Origin: Alistipes ihumii AP11
GTDB lineage: Bacteria; Bacteroidota; Bacteroidia; Bacteroidales; Rikenellaceae
DNA: 64,000 nucleotides
Direction of reading: 5' to 3'
Assembly: GCF_025144665.1 (NCBI RefSeq)
Contig: NZ_CP102294.1
Coordinates: 1,984,001 to 2,048,000 of the forward strand
Shown piece after piece: positions 37,061 to 47,419 of the stretch. The position numbers and the translations under genes are program-made. Position 1 is the stretch's first letter. Each line of letters opens with the position of its first letter. Below the pieces are notes generated by a model, which saw only the letters and a list, made by a program, of their open reading frames with translations, was not told where the DNA came from and did not search any database.

Positions 37061-37456
37061 TCAGGCTTGCTCGCGGAGTATCCGGATAATTTTCTTTACG
37101 GCGCTTTCGATCTGCGGGTACCCGGCCACGTCGCCCGACGCATAGAGCAGTCCCAGCGCGCACGGGCCGGACAGAGTCCCTGACAGCGCCTGTTTGTTCA
37201 GGCGATAGGCTTCCCGCATGCGTCGCTTGAGCAGGTTACGCTCGACAGCGCGCTTATGGTGACGCTTGGGCACGGCGATCAGCACGGACAGGGGACGGTC
37301 TTTCCCGGCAACGGACTCCTCTGCCGAGTCGTCGAGCAGAACATAGCGTACCGGATAGACGAAACCGCCCTTTCCCTGCTCGAAAAGCCGGGCGATCCGT
37401 TTTTTCGACTTCAGTCGTTCGCGGCGGGGAAAGCTTCTGTCCGGTGCAGGGGGCAT
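37061..37456 (-). CDS. rnpA: Ribonuclease P protein component
   Basis: This 131-residue basic protein helps the RNase P RNA mature tRNA 5' ends. SFPRRERLKSKKRIARLFEQ and the RNR-type motif KRAVERNLLKRRMREAYR identify it. It lies in the hemD-rnpA-yidD order typical of Bacteroidetes. Unlike the textbook arrangement, rpmH is not adjacent; it is at 51801-51956. Confidence 0.95.
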   Translation of the reverse strand: MPPAPDRSFPRRERLKSKKRIARLFEQGKGGFVYPVRYVLLDDSAEESVAGKDRPLSVLIAVPKRHHKRAVERNLLKRRMREAYRLNKQALSGTLSGPCALGLLYASGDVAGYPQIESAVKKIIRILREQA

Positions 37457-37486
37457 GGTGTCGGAGGATCGGGCGGTTCGACCGGA

Positions 37487-38422
37487 TTATTTCTTCGCCG
37501 TCGTTCCGGCCGCTGCGCTTTTGCGTACGGCGGAAGGGCTCTTTTTCGTCGTGACGGCTGCCTTGGGCGCCGGGGCCTTGGCGGCCACCGGCTTCGTCTT
37601 GCGTCCTTTGAGCGCCTGCGACTGGATGAATGCCAGATCGGGCGACTGCTCCTCGAGCGTAACGGGGGGGACCTCCTCGCCCGAGTCGAGCTTATGGATG
37701 TACAGATCGATCGCCTTGGTCATCGACGGGACCTCGGGTGTCGGGGCCATGACGCTGACTGTCAGTCCCTCCCCGACGGCTGCCTTGGCCGTGCCGTGCC
37801 CGAACGTGGCGATTCGCGGCGATCCGTTCGGACGCGGGAAAGCCCCGAGCAACGAAGTGATTTCCGACGGACTGTAGAAAACCAGCAGGTCGTAGTCGGC
37901 TATGTCGACGTCGCTCAGGTCGGCGCTGACCGTCCGGGCGAGGATTACCTTATCGAACCGGAGCTTCATTTTCTCGAGCGCCATCGGCAGCTCGGGTTTG
38001 TGGGGTTCGGAAAGCGTGAGCAGGAATTTCTCGTCCTTGTGCTTGGCGATCAGCTCGACGAGCGCCGAGAACGTTCCGTCTGCGAAAAATATCTTCCGCT
38101 TGCGGTATACGATGTATTTCTGCAGGTACAGCGCGACGGCCTCCGTGTTGCAGAAATATTTCATTCCCTCGGGAATCGTGATGCGCGCTTGCTCGCAGAT
38201 CCGGAAAAAGTTGTCGATCGTCGTCCGGCTCGTGAAAATGACCGCGCTGTGCTCCAATATCTCTACCCGCTGACTGCGGAACTCTTTCAGGGTGACTCCC
38301 TCGAGCTTGATGAACGGGTGGAACCGGACATCGATGCGGTGTTTGAGTACGAGTTCGTGATAGGGCGATTTTTCGGCGACGGCCGGAGCCGGCTGCGATA
38401 CTAAGATTTTCTTGACCTTCAA
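37487..38422 (-). CDS. hemD: Uroporphyrinogen-III synthase family protein
   Basis: This 311-residue protein has two HemD-like lobes: about 5-125 (ILVSQPAPAVAEKSPYHEL, HSAVIFTSRTTIDNFFRIC) and 125-235 (DYDLLVFYSPSEITSLLGAF, RIATFGHGTAKAA). A Lys/Ala/Pro-rich low-complexity tail follows (about 265-311). It closes hydroxymethylbilane to uroporphyrinogen III in family members. It belongs to the run DUF4271-hemD-rnpA-yidD. Because the rest of the haem pathway is not nearby, catalytic activity is inferred. Confidence 0.82.
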   Translation of the reverse strand: MKVKKILVSQPAPAVAEKSPYHELVLKHRIDVRFHPFIKLEGVTLKEFRSQRVEILEHSAVIFTSRTTIDNFFRICEQARITIPEGMKYFCNTEAVALYLQKYIVYRKRKIFFADGTFSALVELIAKHKDEKFLLTLSEPHKPELPMALEKMKLRFDKVILARTVSADLSDVDIADYDLLVFYSPSEITSLLGAFPRPNGSPRIATFGHGTAKAAVGEGLTVSVMAPTPEVPSMTKAIDLYIHKLDSGEEVPPVTLEEQSPDLAFIQSQALKGRKTKPVAAKAPAPKAAVTTKKSPSAVRKSAAAGTTAKK

Positions 38423-38525
38423 TTTCTTACATTCCTTATGGTTAGACCGCTCCGTCCGTGCGGAGGCAGACGTGATTCTGCGGATGTCGCTCCCCCGAGC
38501 GCGTCTGCGGCTTGCCGCGATGCGG

Positions 38526-39338
38526 TCAGCGGCCTCTCAGAACGGCCAGCACGAAAAAGCTTACCGGGAAAAATTCGACGGTGCAAAGGTACAAAATCCA
38601 TTGCATAATTGAAACATCCCTTTTGACAAAGAAACGATAACTTTTTGTCAGATACGTCAGATACAGGATTGCCGAGACCGTCGCGACTCCGATCAGCGCG
38701 GCGCGCGCCTCCTCGGCCGGAACGAGCGCGACGACGAGAAAAAGCGGTGTCAGCAGCGTGTAGGCGAAAGCCGAGAAAATCCGATTCATAAAGCGGTGCT
38801 CGGCCAGAAACGCCTCGTTTCGCGTGACCAGTCCGACGATTCGCACGATCAGGCAGCGATAGCCGACGATCAGCGCGACGGCTGCGGCGACGGCTGCGAC
38901 TGCGGTGTCCGCCGTCAGGGGCAGCAGAGTGTAAAGTCCGTACAGGTCGCCGTAGCGGACGGCGAGTCCGCTGACCAGCAGGATGCCCCACAGCGACGAG
39001 AGGGTCAGGAATTGTCGGAAGAACAGCGTCTGCTCGGCAAATGCCTTTTCGATCGAAAGTTGCATCGTGACGACCTTGAACGCTTCGGCCAGACTGCTTC
39101 GGTAGCTGTGCAGCAAATAGCAGAAGATCGCCAGCACGCCCAACGTCACGGCCTCGTAGGCATAGCTCTGCCCCGGCGTATCGGCGCTTGCCGGACGGGC
39201 CGCGATACCGTCCGGCGGGACGAGCGCCACGCTGCTTTCGGGGCCGAACAGCTCGGCCCCGTTCGGGATTCCGGTGTCCTCCGGAGGACCCGGTCGCGGC
39301 GAAAGGCTGTCCCGGATGAACGGATATGGCGTTTCCAT
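38526..39338 (-). CDS. DUF4271 membrane protein
   Basis: This 270-residue integral membrane protein has about six hydrophobic helices after a roughly 55-residue polar N-terminal part. Segments include AVTLGVLAIFCYLLHS, FLTLSSLWGILLVSGLAV, VAALIGV-like helices and ILYLTYLTKSYRFFVKRDV, which with the closing helix match the Bacteroidetes family DUF4271. Family members neighbour hemD, as here. The function is unknown. Confidence 0.82.
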   Translation of the reverse strand: METPYPFIRDSLSPRPGPPEDTGIPNGAELFGPESSVALVPPDGIAARPASADTPGQSYAYEAVTLGVLAIFCYLLHSYRSSLAEAFKVVTMQLSIEKAFAEQTLFFRQFLTLSSLWGILLVSGLAVRYGDLYGLYTLLPLTADTAVAAVAAAVALIVGYRCLIVRIVGLVTRNEAFLAEHRFMNRIFSAFAYTLLTPLFLVVALVPAEEARAALIGVATVSAILYLTYLTKSYRFFVKRDVSIMQWILYLCTVEFFPVSFFVLAVLRGR

Positions 39339-39353
39339 CGGCTCGGTCGGGCG

Positions 39354-40514
39354 TTAGGTGTAGATTTTTTTCAGCGCGACGCGGATCGTCGTGCCTTTGT
39401 CGATCTCGGAGTCGAGCACGTAGATCCGGCCGCCGTGGTAGCCTTCGATGATTCGTTTGCTGAGCGACAGTCCGAGGCCCCAACCCCGCGTTTTGGTCGT
39501 AAAACCGGGGTCGAAAATCCGCTTGAAGTTGCCTTTGGCGATTCCCTTCCCCGTGTCTTTCACATCGATGTAGACCCAGTTCGCGTCGTCGGACAGCCGT
39601 ACGTCGATCGTTCCCTTGCCTTGCAGCGCGTCCATCGCGTTTTTCAGCAGGTTTTCGATCACCCACTCGAACAGCGCCTCGTTGACCATGGCTTTCTGTC
39701 GGGCCATGGCCAGTCCGTTGTAGGTCAGCGTGACGTTTTTCGGCACGCGGGTGCGGAAATAGATTACGCTGCTGCCCACGATCTCGTTGATCACGCCCTC
39801 GCTCAGCGGCGTCGCCGCGCCGATTTTCGAGAAACGGTCGACCACTTTCGTCAGCCGGATGATATCCTTGTTCATCTCCTCGACGGCCGTCTGGTCGATG
39901 GGCTGCGTGCGCAGGTACTCGATCCAGCCCAGCAGCGACGAGGTGGGCGTCCCGAGCTGATGGGCCGTCTCCTTGGCCAGCCCGATCCAGACGCGGTTCT
40001 GCTCGTCCTGCTTGCTCGAGCGGAACGTGATGTAACCGAAGGTGACGAACACGACGATGATCATCAGCTGGATGTAGGGAAAATAGACCAGCGTCTTGAG
40101 CAGCCGCGACTCGTCGTAGAAAATGTAGAACGTCTCGTTGTTCATCGTGGTGACCTGAATGAAGGAATTGGCCGCGGCCATTTCCTCGATCTTCTTGCGT
40201 CTCAGGTTCGGGTGGTTGAGGATGTGGTCGGGTATCAGGTGCGAGCTGGCTATGTTCATCTGCCCGTCGACGATGATGAACGGGATGTTGCTTTTCGAGT
40301 TGATCAGCGCCGAGAGCAGCGGGCTGCTCGGATTGACGCCCAGGTCGCGGAACGCGGCCGACCAGATGGCCACCTCGTTCTGCTCCTTCTCTCGAAGCTG
40401 GCGCGCCATGTCGTTGGTGAACAGCAGCGACGAGATGCCGATTACCAGACCGAGCACGATGATCAGCACGCGGTTGCGGAACGAGAAGAGGGGATATGCG
40501 AGTCCTTTTTTCAT
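39354..40514 (-). CDS. Sensor histidine kinase
   Basis: This 386-residue membrane kinase has a first helix at about 15-35 (VLIIVLGLVIGISSLLF) and an extracytoplasmic sensor of about 110 residues. A second helix is at about 150-170 (QLMIIVVFVTFGYITF). The H-box is AKETAHQLGTPTSSLLGW with the phospho-acceptor His. The N-box is VIENLLKNAMDAL, and DTGKGI and GWGLGLSLSKRI are the G-boxes. No response regulator gene is adjacent, so its partner is elsewhere. Nine bases separate it from the S41 peptidase gene. Confidence 0.92.
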   Translation of the reverse strand: MKKGLAYPLFSFRNRVLIIVLGLVIGISSLLFTNDMARQLREKEQNEVAIWSAAFRDLGVNPSSPLLSALINSKSNIPFIIVDGQMNIASSHLIPDHILNHPNLRRKKIEEMAAANSFIQVTTMNNETFYIFYDESRLLKTLVYFPYIQLMIIVVFVTFGYITFRSSKQDEQNRVWIGLAKETAHQLGTPTSSLLGWIEYLRTQPIDQTAVEEMNKDIIRLTKVVDRFSKIGAATPLSEGVINEIVGSSVIYFRTRVPKNVTLTYNGLAMARQKAMVNEALFEWVIENLLKNAMDALQGKGTIDVRLSDDANWVYIDVKDTGKGIAKGNFKRIFDPGFTTKTRGWGLGLSLSKRIIEGYHGGRIYVLDSEIDKGTTIRVALKKIYT

Positions 40515-40523
40515 GGGCGGGGC

Positions 40524-42197
40524 TTATTTGCGCTCGGTGTCCTGTTGCGAGAGTATCCGGCGGTAGCGGGCCGTGTCGGCGAGCAGCTCGACGGCGGCCC
40601 GCACCTCCCGGTCGCGCAGAGCCGAGTGGCGTGCCACGCCGGCATAATAGTGGTAGCGCATGACGATTTCGCTCTCGAGCAACTTGCGGATATCCTCCCT
40701 GAATGCCTGCAAATCGGCGTTCTTGTCGTCCTTGAGTTTGCGCTCGATCGCTTCGAGCTCGCCGGAGATACGGTCCAGATACTTTTCGCGTTCGGCTTGG
40801 CGGCGCAACTCGTCGACCGTCCGCTGCGTCTGCGACTCGACCTCGACGTCCTTGTCCTGCATGAACTCGACGAACCGGTCGTACTCGTCGTCCGGCAGCG
40901 TGAACCGGTCGACGTCCACTCCTTCGCGGTGGCGCCTGAAATAGTCGTTCGCGAAATCCTCCAGATACCCCTTGCCGTAAAGAACCGTCGTGAAACGGCT
41001 GACATACTGCGGTTCGATGCGCACGTCGGGCATCACGCCTCCCCCGTCGTACACCTTCCTGCCGCCGGAGGTCCGGAACTCCCAGATCAGCGAGTCGGGT
41101 ACGGTTCCGACGCTGCCGTCGTCGTTGCGGTGGGCGTAGTCGAGCGCCTGAATGCACCGTCCGCTGGGAATGTAGTACTTGGCCGTAGTGACTTTCAGAA
41201 AGGCATTGTAGCCGAGCGGGCGGGTCGATTGCACGAGTCCCTTGCCGAAGGTCCGCTGGCCGAGCAGTACGGCGCGGTCCAGATCTTGCAGCGCCCCCGA
41301 GACGATCTCGGCAGCCGAGGCCGACTGGCTGTTGACCAGCACGACGACGGGCATCCGCGTGTCGATCGGGTCGGTCTGCGTCGTGAACGTCTCGTCGAGT
41401 TCGCCGATACGGCCTTTCATCGACACGACTTCGGTCCCTTTGGGAACCAGCAGGGAGAGAATCTTGACGGCCTCCTGCAGTATGCCTCCGCCGTTGCCTC
41501 TCAGGTCGATGATCAGCGACGTGGCGCCTTGCTTCTTGAGCTCGACGAGCGCGCGGCGCATGTCGAGGCTGCACTCTTCCGTGAAATCGTCGTGCAGGAC
41601 GTATCCGACCCCGTCGGCAATCATGCCGTAATAGGGAATGCCCGATATCTTGATGCGCTCGCGCCGTAGCGTGACGTCGGCCTGCTCTCCGGTGAGCAGC
41701 TTCTCGACCTTGAGCCGCAGCGCGGTGCCGGGCGAACCCTTGAGCATCGAGCTGACTTCCGACACGTCGAGGCCCCGGATGCTCCGGCCGTCCACCTCGA
41801 GCAGCTTGTCTCCGATGACCAGCCCCGCCTTGTCGGCGGGAAATCCCTCGTAGGGCTGCGCGATCGCGATCCAGTCGCCGCTCTGGCGCACGAGGGCGCC
41901 GATTCCTCCGTATTTGCCGGTGGTGAGTATCTCGAACTCCTCCATCTCGTCCTCGGGTATCAGGACGGTGTACGGGTCGAGATTCGAGGTCATTCCGGCG
42001 GCCGCGTCCCGAAGCATTTCGTCCGTGTCGACCGAATCGACGTAAAACGCGCTCACGTCGCGGAACATGTTGAACAGAATCTGTATGTTGCGCCCGAGCG
42101 CGAAATCGGGCTTCGATGCGGCCGTGAACGCTCCCGCCGCGACCAGCGTCGCGGCGGCGATCAGTGCGTAGCGGACGGATTTCGTTATCTTTTTCAT
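40524..42197 (-). CDS. S41-family C-terminal processing peptidase
   Basis: This 557-residue periplasmic protease has an N-terminal signal/anchor (RYALIAAATLVAAGAF) and a PDZ domain at about 90-165 (GFPADKAGLVIGDKLLEVDG). The catalytic domain has the Ser in NSQSASAAEIV and the Lys in TFGKGLVQS, the usual Ser-Lys dyad. LIIDLRGNGGG is the substrate-channel motif. A C-terminal coiled-coil-like tail (about 440-557) follows. It lies immediately upstream of the histidine kinase in the same operon. Confidence 0.93.
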   Translation of the reverse strand: MKKITKSVRYALIAAATLVAAGAFTAASKPDFALGRNIQILFNMFRDVSAFYVDSVDTDEMLRDAAAGMTSNLDPYTVLIPEDEMEEFEILTTGKYGGIGALVRQSGDWIAIAQPYEGFPADKAGLVIGDKLLEVDGRSIRGLDVSEVSSMLKGSPGTALRLKVEKLLTGEQADVTLRRERIKISGIPYYGMIADGVGYVLHDDFTEECSLDMRRALVELKKQGATSLIIDLRGNGGGILQEAVKILSLLVPKGTEVVSMKGRIGELDETFTTQTDPIDTRMPVVVLVNSQSASAAEIVSGALQDLDRAVLLGQRTFGKGLVQSTRPLGYNAFLKVTTAKYYIPSGRCIQALDYAHRNDDGSVGTVPDSLIWEFRTSGGRKVYDGGGVMPDVRIEPQYVSRFTTVLYGKGYLEDFANDYFRRHREGVDVDRFTLPDDEYDRFVEFMQDKDVEVESQTQRTVDELRRQAEREKYLDRISGELEAIERKLKDDKNADLQAFREDIRKLLESEIVMRYHYYAGVARHSALRDREVRAAVELLADTARYRRILSQQDTERK

Positions 42198-42275
42198 GTT
42201 TTTCGGTTGCTTGACGACGTATAACGCGAAAAGTCGCCTGCGGCGTATGTCCGGAACCGGATTCGGGCGGCTTTC

Positions 42276-42743
42276 CTACTGCTCGAGGAAAGACTTCAGG
42301 CGGAACTCCGCCCGCACGACTTCCTTGCGGATGCCGTCAAGCGTGATCGATTCGCCGTCGGCCGTCACGGCGATGCGGTCTTCCCACAGCAGCAGGGCCC
42401 GCTTCAACGGCGACGAGGCTCGGAAAATCATTGTCCCCTCGCTCTCGGCGACAAGCGAGTAGCCGCTCGTATGCAGCGTTTGCAGAATCCGTTCCCGATC
42501 GGCCTTCAGATCGGCCCGGACGCTTCGCCGCGTGAAGCCGAAGCGAGGGTAAAGCAGGGCCAGCACGACGATCGTCGCGATCATCAGCATGCCCCGCGAC
42601 GAACCGAACAGCTCGTGCAGCGCTTCGCCCGCTCCGACGCGCGAGGTTCCCGTCGAGATCATCAGCGCGAAGACCAGCGTGAAGAGCAACGCGAGCCAGA
42701 TCAGGTATTTGACTGCGCGAACGATATGAGTTTTCATGTCCAT
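42276..42743 (-). CDS. Hypothetical membrane protein, 155 aa
   Basis: There are two N-terminal membrane helices (AVKYLIWLALLFTLVFALMI; GMLMIATIVVLALLYPRFGF). A soluble roughly 85-residue domain follows (LQTLHTSGYSLVAESEGTMI, FRASSPLKRALLLWEDRIAV). The layout is common in small Bacteroidetes envelope proteins, but I recognise no named family. It is 78 bases upstream of the S41 peptidase gene and probably opens that operon. Confidence 0.75.
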   Translation of the reverse strand: MDMKTHIVRAVKYLIWLALLFTLVFALMISTGTSRVGAGEALHELFGSSRGMLMIATIVVLALLYPRFGFTRRSVRADLKADRERILQTLHTSGYSLVAESEGTMIFRASSPLKRALLLWEDRIAVTADGESITLDGIRKEVVRAEFRLKSFLEQ

Positions 42744-43032
42744 GTAGTTTCCGTCTTGTCGTTTTGCGGCCGTTCAGCCTTCGCAGGCTGCGCCTCTGTC
42801 GCTCGCGCGCGGAGGCTTAGCATGCAAAGATAACCGTTTTTCGGGAAAAGACCATCTTTTCCGCCGGCCGGTCGTGCGGAACGCACTCCTTGACGGACTC
42901 TTGCGCAGGCATCGCGGCGCCGGCTCTTCGCTGCTGTCGCGGCATTTCGTTTTCGGACCATCCTGCGGCAGGAACCGTGCCGAGGACGGGCTCGTCCCGT
43001 TCGGGCGGTCCGCCTTCGGTCGAGGGGAACGT

Positions 43033-43629
43033 TCAGGCGTTCCGGGCCGTTTCGCTCCTCGGCCTGCGGCATTCGATCAGCTCGGCGTTCCGATCCGATC
43101 CGCACACGAGCAGGTCCATGGCGACGTCGTGCGCTTCGTGGGGTATACGCTCCTGCATTTGGTAGTCGAAACAGACGCCCGCTTTCAAAAGACCCGGCTC
43201 GTGAAGCAGCCGGTCGTAGAAGCCCTTGCCGTGCCCGAGCCGGTTTCCTTGCCGGTCGAAGGCTACGCCCGGAACGACGATCAGTTCCATGTCGCCGGGA
43301 CCGGCCGTTTCGCCCGTGACCGGTTCTTGCACCCCGAAGCGGGCTTTCCGCAGGTCGTTCCGGTCGGTGAACCGCTTCAGGATCAGTCCGTCGCCCTGCA
43401 TGACTGGCAGATAGATCCGTTTGGACCGGCTCCAGCGCTCGACCAGATCGTGCGTGAAAACCTCGCCCGGCAGCGACCAGTACAACGCGACGCTCGCGGC
43501 CCGCTCGAAAACGTCGAGCCGTTCGAGTCTCCGAAGGATCGCCTCGGACGATTGCCGTCTCCATCGTTCGTTCCGTAACTCGGCTTGCCGCCGGATTTCG
43601 CTGCGGATCGTATTTTTTTCGTTCATCAT
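43033..43629 (-). CDS. 5-formyltetrahydrofolate cyclo-ligase
   Basis: This 198-residue ATP-dependent enzyme converts 5-formyl-THF to 5,10-methenyl-THF. The N-terminal IRSEIRRQAELRNERWRRQS and VALYWSLPGEVFTHDLV are typical. The signature MELIVVPGVAFDRQGNRLGH followed by GKGFYDRLL is diagnostic. Two adjacent ATGs (43629, 43626) are possible starts; the frame extends upstream without similarity. Confidence 0.92.
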   Translation of the reverse strand: MMNEKNTIRSEIRRQAELRNERWRRQSSEAILRRLERLDVFERAASVALYWSLPGEVFTHDLVERWSRSKRIYLPVMQGDGLILKRFTDRNDLRKARFGVQEPVTGETAGPGDMELIVVPGVAFDRQGNRLGHGKGFYDRLLHEPGLLKAGVCFDYQMQERIPHEAHDVAMDLLVCGSDRNAELIECRRPRSETARNA

Positions 43630-43711
43630 ATCGGGCCGATTAACGGAATCGAAAGATAGGCCAATTTTCTGAAAAATTAAGGCGAAATGACGCAGATTCC
43701 CTCGCAAAAGA

Positions 43712-43742
43712 TTGTTATTTAAAAAACAATGGGATAACTTTG
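43712..43742 (+). promoter_or_regulatory. Promoter of the fumarate reductase/succinate dehydrogenase operon
   Basis: TTGTTA (43712) and TAACTTTG (43735-43742) match -33 and -7 boxes. The leader is about 75 bases. Confidence 0.65.
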
Positions 43743-43822
43743 TGCTCTGTTTTCCGGACTTCGGGCGCTGAAGTGCAGGGACCAATCTTGTGAGTAACCA
43801 AAATATCTAAACTTAAACTTTT

Positions 43823-44527
43823 ATGGGCAATCTGTTAACATCTACCATCGGGAGGAAACTGATTATGAGTGTCTCGGGTCTTTTCCTCGTGCTGTTTCTG
43901 TTGTTCCACATGTCGATGAACCTGGCGGCCGTCTTCTCGACGGAGGCTTACAACGCGATCTGCGAGTTTCTGGGTGCCAACTGGTACGCGCTCGCCGGCA
44001 CGCTGATCCTGGCCGCCGGCGTGGTCGTGCATCTGGTCTATGCGACGGTGCTGACCCTTCACAACCGCAGCTCGCGGGGCAGCCAGCGCTACGCCATGAC
44101 GGCCGAGCCCGAAGGGGTTACGTGGGCTTCGCGGAACATGTACGTGCTCGGGATCATCATCGTGCTCGGACTGCTGCTGCACCTTTACAACTTCTGGTAC
44201 AACATGCAGTTCGCCGAGATCATCGGCAACCACGAGCTCGGTCCCTTCCCGCCCGCCGACGGCGCGGCCTACATCGCGGCGCTGTTCAGCAGCCCGGTCT
44301 ACTGCATCATCTACCTCGTTTGGTTCGCCGCCATATGGTTTCACCTGACGCACGGATTCTGGAGCGCTTTCCATACGATCGGCTGGGATAACCAGACGTG
44401 GCTTCCGCGGCTCAAGCGTATCGCCAACGTCGTAGCCACGATCGTGTTCCTTTGCTTCGCGCTCGTCGTGATCGTGTTCTATCTGCGCAGCCTCGGCGTC
44501 TGCGGCGGATCGTGCGCCGGCTTCTAA
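43823..44527 (+). CDS. frdC: Succinate dehydrogenase/fumarate reductase cytochrome b subunit
   Basis: This 234-residue di-haem membrane anchor has five helices, as in the Bacteroidetes/Wolinella type. Segments include LIMSVSGLFLVLFLLFHMSM with a likely haem His, VVVHLVYATVLTLHNRSS, VLGIIIVLGLLLHLYNFWY and WFHLTHGFWSAFHTIGWD. It passes electrons between menaquinol and the iron-sulfur subunit. It is first in the operon C-A-B. Confidence 0.94.
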   Translation: MGNLLTSTIGRKLIMSVSGLFLVLFLLFHMSMNLAAVFSTEAYNAICEFLGANWYALAGTLILAAGVVVHLVYATVLTLHNRSSRGSQRYAMTAEPEGVTWASRNMYVLGIIIVLGLLLHLYNFWYNMQFAEIIGNHELGPFPPADGAAYIAALFSSPVYCIIYLVWFAAIWFHLTHGFWSAFHTIGWDNQTWLPRLKRIANVVATIVFLCFALVVIVFYLRSLGVCGGSCAGF

Positions 44528-44576
44528 GTATGTATCCATTTTTTGACGGACTGAAAAACAATAAAGAGACGAAATC

Positions 44577-46520
44577 ATGATTAAGTTAGAATCGAAAGCT
44601 CCTCAGGGGCCGTTGGCCGAAAAATGGAGCAAGCATAAGGCGGAGATCAAGGTGGTCAGCCCCGCCAACAAGAGAAAACTCGACATCATCGTCATAGGCA
44701 CCGGCCTGGGCGGCGCTTCGGCCGCCGCTTCGCTCGGCGAGCTGGGATACAACGTCAAGGTATTCTGCATCAGCGATTCGCCGCGTCGCGCGCATAGCAT
44801 CGCGGCTCAGGGCGGTATCAATGCGGCCAAGAACTACCAGAACGACAACGACTCGGTATTCCGCCTGTTCTACGATACGATCAAGGGCGGCGACTACCGG
44901 GCCCGCGAGGCGAACGTATACCGTCTGGCCGAGGTGTCGAACTCGATCATCGACCAGTGCGTCGCTCAGGGCGTTCCGTTCGCCCGCGAGTACGGCGGAC
45001 TGCTTGCGAACCGTTCGTTCGGCGGTGCGCAGGTATCGCGTACGTTCTATGCCCGGGGTCAGACCGGACAGCAGTTGCTGCTGGGCGCCTATGCCGCGTT
45101 GAACCGTCAGATCGCCGCCGGAACCGTCAAGAGCTATCCCCGCCACGAGATGCTCGAGCTGGTCATGGTCGACGGCAAGGCCCGGGGTATCATCACGCGC
45201 AATCTGGTGACGGGCGAGATCGAGCGTTTCGGCGCCCATGCGGTCGTCATGGCTACGGGCGGATACGGCAACGTCTTCTTCCTGTCGACCAACGCGATGA
45301 ACTCGAACGGCTCGGCCGCATGGCAGTGCTATAAGAAAGGCGCCGTATTCGCAAACCCGTGCTTCACGCAGATCCACCCGACCTGTATTCCGGTGCACGG
45401 TACGCAGCAGTCGAAGCTGACGCTGATGTCCGAGTCGCTGAGAAACGACGGCCGTATCTGGGTTCCCAAGAAGAAGGAGGATGTCGAAAAGCTGCGCGCG
45501 AAAAAGATCAAGCCTTCGCAGATTCCCGAGGAAGACCGCGATTACTATCTGGAGCGCCGTTATCCGGCTTTCGGCAATCTGGTGCCTCGCGACGTGGCGT
45601 CGCGCGCCGCCAAAGAGCGCTGCGACGCGGGCTTCGGCGTGAACGAGACCGGTCTGGCCGTGTTCCTCGACTTCTCGACCGCGATCGCGCGTCTGGGCGA
45701 GCAGACGATCCGCGAACGCTACGGCAACCTGTTCCAGATGTACGAGAAGATCACCGACGTGAATCCCTACAAAGAGCCGATGCAGATCTTTCCGGCCGTG
45801 CACTACACGATGGGCGGCATCTGGGTCGACTACAACCTGATGACGACGATCCCCGGCCTGTATGCCATCGGCGAGGCCAACTTCTCCGATCACGGAGCCA
45901 ACCGTTTGGGCGCCTCGGCGCTGATGCAGGGTTTGGCCGACGGCTATTTCGTGCTTCCGTACACGATCGGCGATTATCTCTCTCATGAAATCCAGTCCCC
46001 GAAAGTGAAGACCGACACGCCCGAGTTCGACGAGGCCGAGAAGAGCGTCCGCGATCGGATCGCGAAGCTGCTGTCGATTCAGGGCAAGGATACCGTCGAC
46101 GAACTGCACAAGAAGCTCGGTCACATCATGTGGGAAAACGTCGGTATGGCCCGTACGAAGGAGAGCCTCGAGAAGGCGATCGTCGAGATTCAGGCGCTTC
46201 GCAAGGAGTTTTGGGCCAACGTCCGTGTTCCGGGTTCCGACAAGGAGTTCAATCAGGAGCTCGAGAAGGCGCTCCGGCTGGCCGACTTCCTCGAACTGGG
46301 CGAGCTGATGGCCCGCGACGGTCTGAACCGCAACGAGTCGTGCGGCGGTCACTTCCGGGTCGAGATGCAGACTCCCGAGGGCGAGGCCAAGCGCGACGAC
46401 GAGAACTACCTCTACGTGGCCGGCTGGGAGTATGCCGGGGACGACAAGGAGCCCGTTCTGGTCAAGGAACCGCTCGTGTTCGAGGCCGTGCATCTGGCTC
46501 AGCGCAACTACAAGGACTAA
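44577..46520 (+). CDS. frdA: Fumarate reductase/succinate dehydrogenase flavoprotein subunit
   Basis: This 647-residue catalytic subunit has FAD-binding [20 protein letters not shown], the flavinylation region [19 protein letters not shown], the active-site segment [14 protein letters not shown], and [11 protein letters not shown] with [20 protein letters not shown]. In anaerobic Bacteroidetes this complex mainly reduces fumarate at the end of the menaquinone chain. It is 49 bases after the anchor gene. Confidence 0.96.
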   Translation: MIKLESKAPQGPLAEKWSKHKAEIKVVSPANKRKLDIIVIGTGLGGASAAASLGELGYNVKVFCISDSPRRAHSIAAQGGINAAKNYQNDNDSVFRLFYDTIKGGDYRAREANVYRLAEVSNSIIDQCVAQGVPFAREYGGLLANRSFGGAQVSRTFYARGQTGQQLLLGAYAALNRQIAAGTVKSYPRHEMLELVMVDGKARGIITRNLVTGEIERFGAHAVVMATGGYGNVFFLSTNAMNSNGSAAWQCYKKGAVFANPCFTQIHPTCIPVHGTQQSKLTLMSESLRNDGRIWVPKKKEDVEKLRAKKIKPSQIPEEDRDYYLERRYPAFGNLVPRDVASRAAKERCDAGFGVNETGLAVFLDFSTAIARLGEQTIRERYGNLFQMYEKITDVNPYKEPMQIFPAVHYTMGGIWVDYNLMTTIPGLYAIGEANFSDHGANRLGASALMQGLADGYFVLPYTIGDYLSHEIQSPKVKTDTPEFDEAEKSVRDRIAKLLSIQGKDTVDELHKKLGHIMWENVGMARTKESLEKAIVEIQALRKEFWANVRVPGSDKEFNQELEKALRLADFLELGELMARDGLNRNESCGGHFRVEMQTPEGEAKRDDENYLYVAGWEYAGDDKEPVLVKEPLVFEAVHLAQRNYKD

Positions 46521-46566
46521 TCTGCGCCGTATCATCGAATGAGTTAATCGCTAAACAAGAAAGACC

Positions 46567-47310
46567 ATGAATTTGAAATTGAAAATATGGCGTCAGAAAA
46601 ACGCCCATTCTCAGGGAAAGTTCGTCGATTATACGGTCGAGAACATTTCTCCCGACACTTCGTTCCTCGAAATGCTGGATATCCTGAACAACGATCTGAT
46701 CCACAAGGGAGAGGAGCCCGTCGTGTTCGACCATGACTGCCGCGAGGGCATCTGCGGCATGTGCTCGCTGCACATCAACGGCCACGCGCACGGGCCCGAC
46801 GAGGACATCACGACCTGCCAGCTGCACATGCGCAAGTTCCACGACGGCGAGACGATCACCATCGAGCCGTGGCGCTCGCGCGCGTTCCCAGTTATCAAGG
46901 ACCTGGCCGTCGACCGCAGCGCGTTCGACAAGATTCTGCAGGCCGGCGGTTTCGTCTCGGTCGGAACCGGCGGAGTGCCCGACGCGAATACGATTCCGAT
47001 TCCGAAGCCCGATGCCGACGAGAGCATGGATGCGGCCGCGTGCATCGGATGCGGCGCCTGCGTGGCTACCTGCAAGAACGGATCGGCCATGCTGTTCGTC
47101 GCAGCTCGCGTGTCGTCGCTCGCTAAGCTGCCGCAGGGCCGTGTCGAGGGCGCGCGTCGTGCGAAGGCGATGGTGGCCAAGATGGACGAGCTGGGCTTCG
47201 GCGCCTGCACGAACACCGGCGCCTGCGAGGCCGAGTGCCCGAAAGGCATCTCGATCGCCCACATCGCTCGGCTCAACCGTGAGTTCCTGTCGGCCAAGCT
47301 GAAGGACTAA
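46567..47310 (+). CDS. frdB: Fumarate reductase/succinate dehydrogenase iron-sulfur subunit
   Basis: This 247-residue subunit carries three clusters. The [2Fe-2S] Cys lie in [13 protein letters not shown] and TTCQLHM, and the second set is [14 protein letters not shown]. The third is [15 protein letters not shown]. It links the flavoprotein to the haem anchor. It is last in the operon, and a strong terminator lies about 65 bases after the stop. Confidence 0.96.
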   Translation: MNLKLKIWRQKNAHSQGKFVDYTVENISPDTSFLEMLDILNNDLIHKGEEPVVFDHDCREGICGMCSLHINGHAHGPDEDITTCQLHMRKFHDGETITIEPWRSRAFPVIKDLAVDRSAFDKILQAGGFVSVGTGGVPDANTIPIPKPDADESMDAAACIGCGACVATCKNGSAMLFVAARVSSLAKLPQGRVEGARRAKAMVAKMDELGFGACTNTGACEAECPKGISIAHIARLNREFLSAKLKD

Positions 47311-47374
47311 CGCTTTCCCGGTCGTTCGGCGGTTCGGAACGGAAAGGGCCGTCCGACGGTCCGGTTTTACGATT

Positions 47375-47419
47375 TCACCCCTGTCGGAACAATCTCCGGC
47401 AGGGGTGATTTCTGTTTTT
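47375..47419 (+). terminator. Terminator of the frdCAB operon
   Basis: TCACCCCTGTCGG (47375-47387) pairs perfectly, with one G-T, with CCGGCAGGGGTGA (47396-47408). TTTCTGTTTTT follows. Confidence 0.9.

Noticed and set aside
38419-41669. Very long frames on both strands across the DUF4271/kinase/S41 region
   Set aside because: They cross several genuine gene boundaries and lack motifs; the three minus-strand genes explain the sequence.
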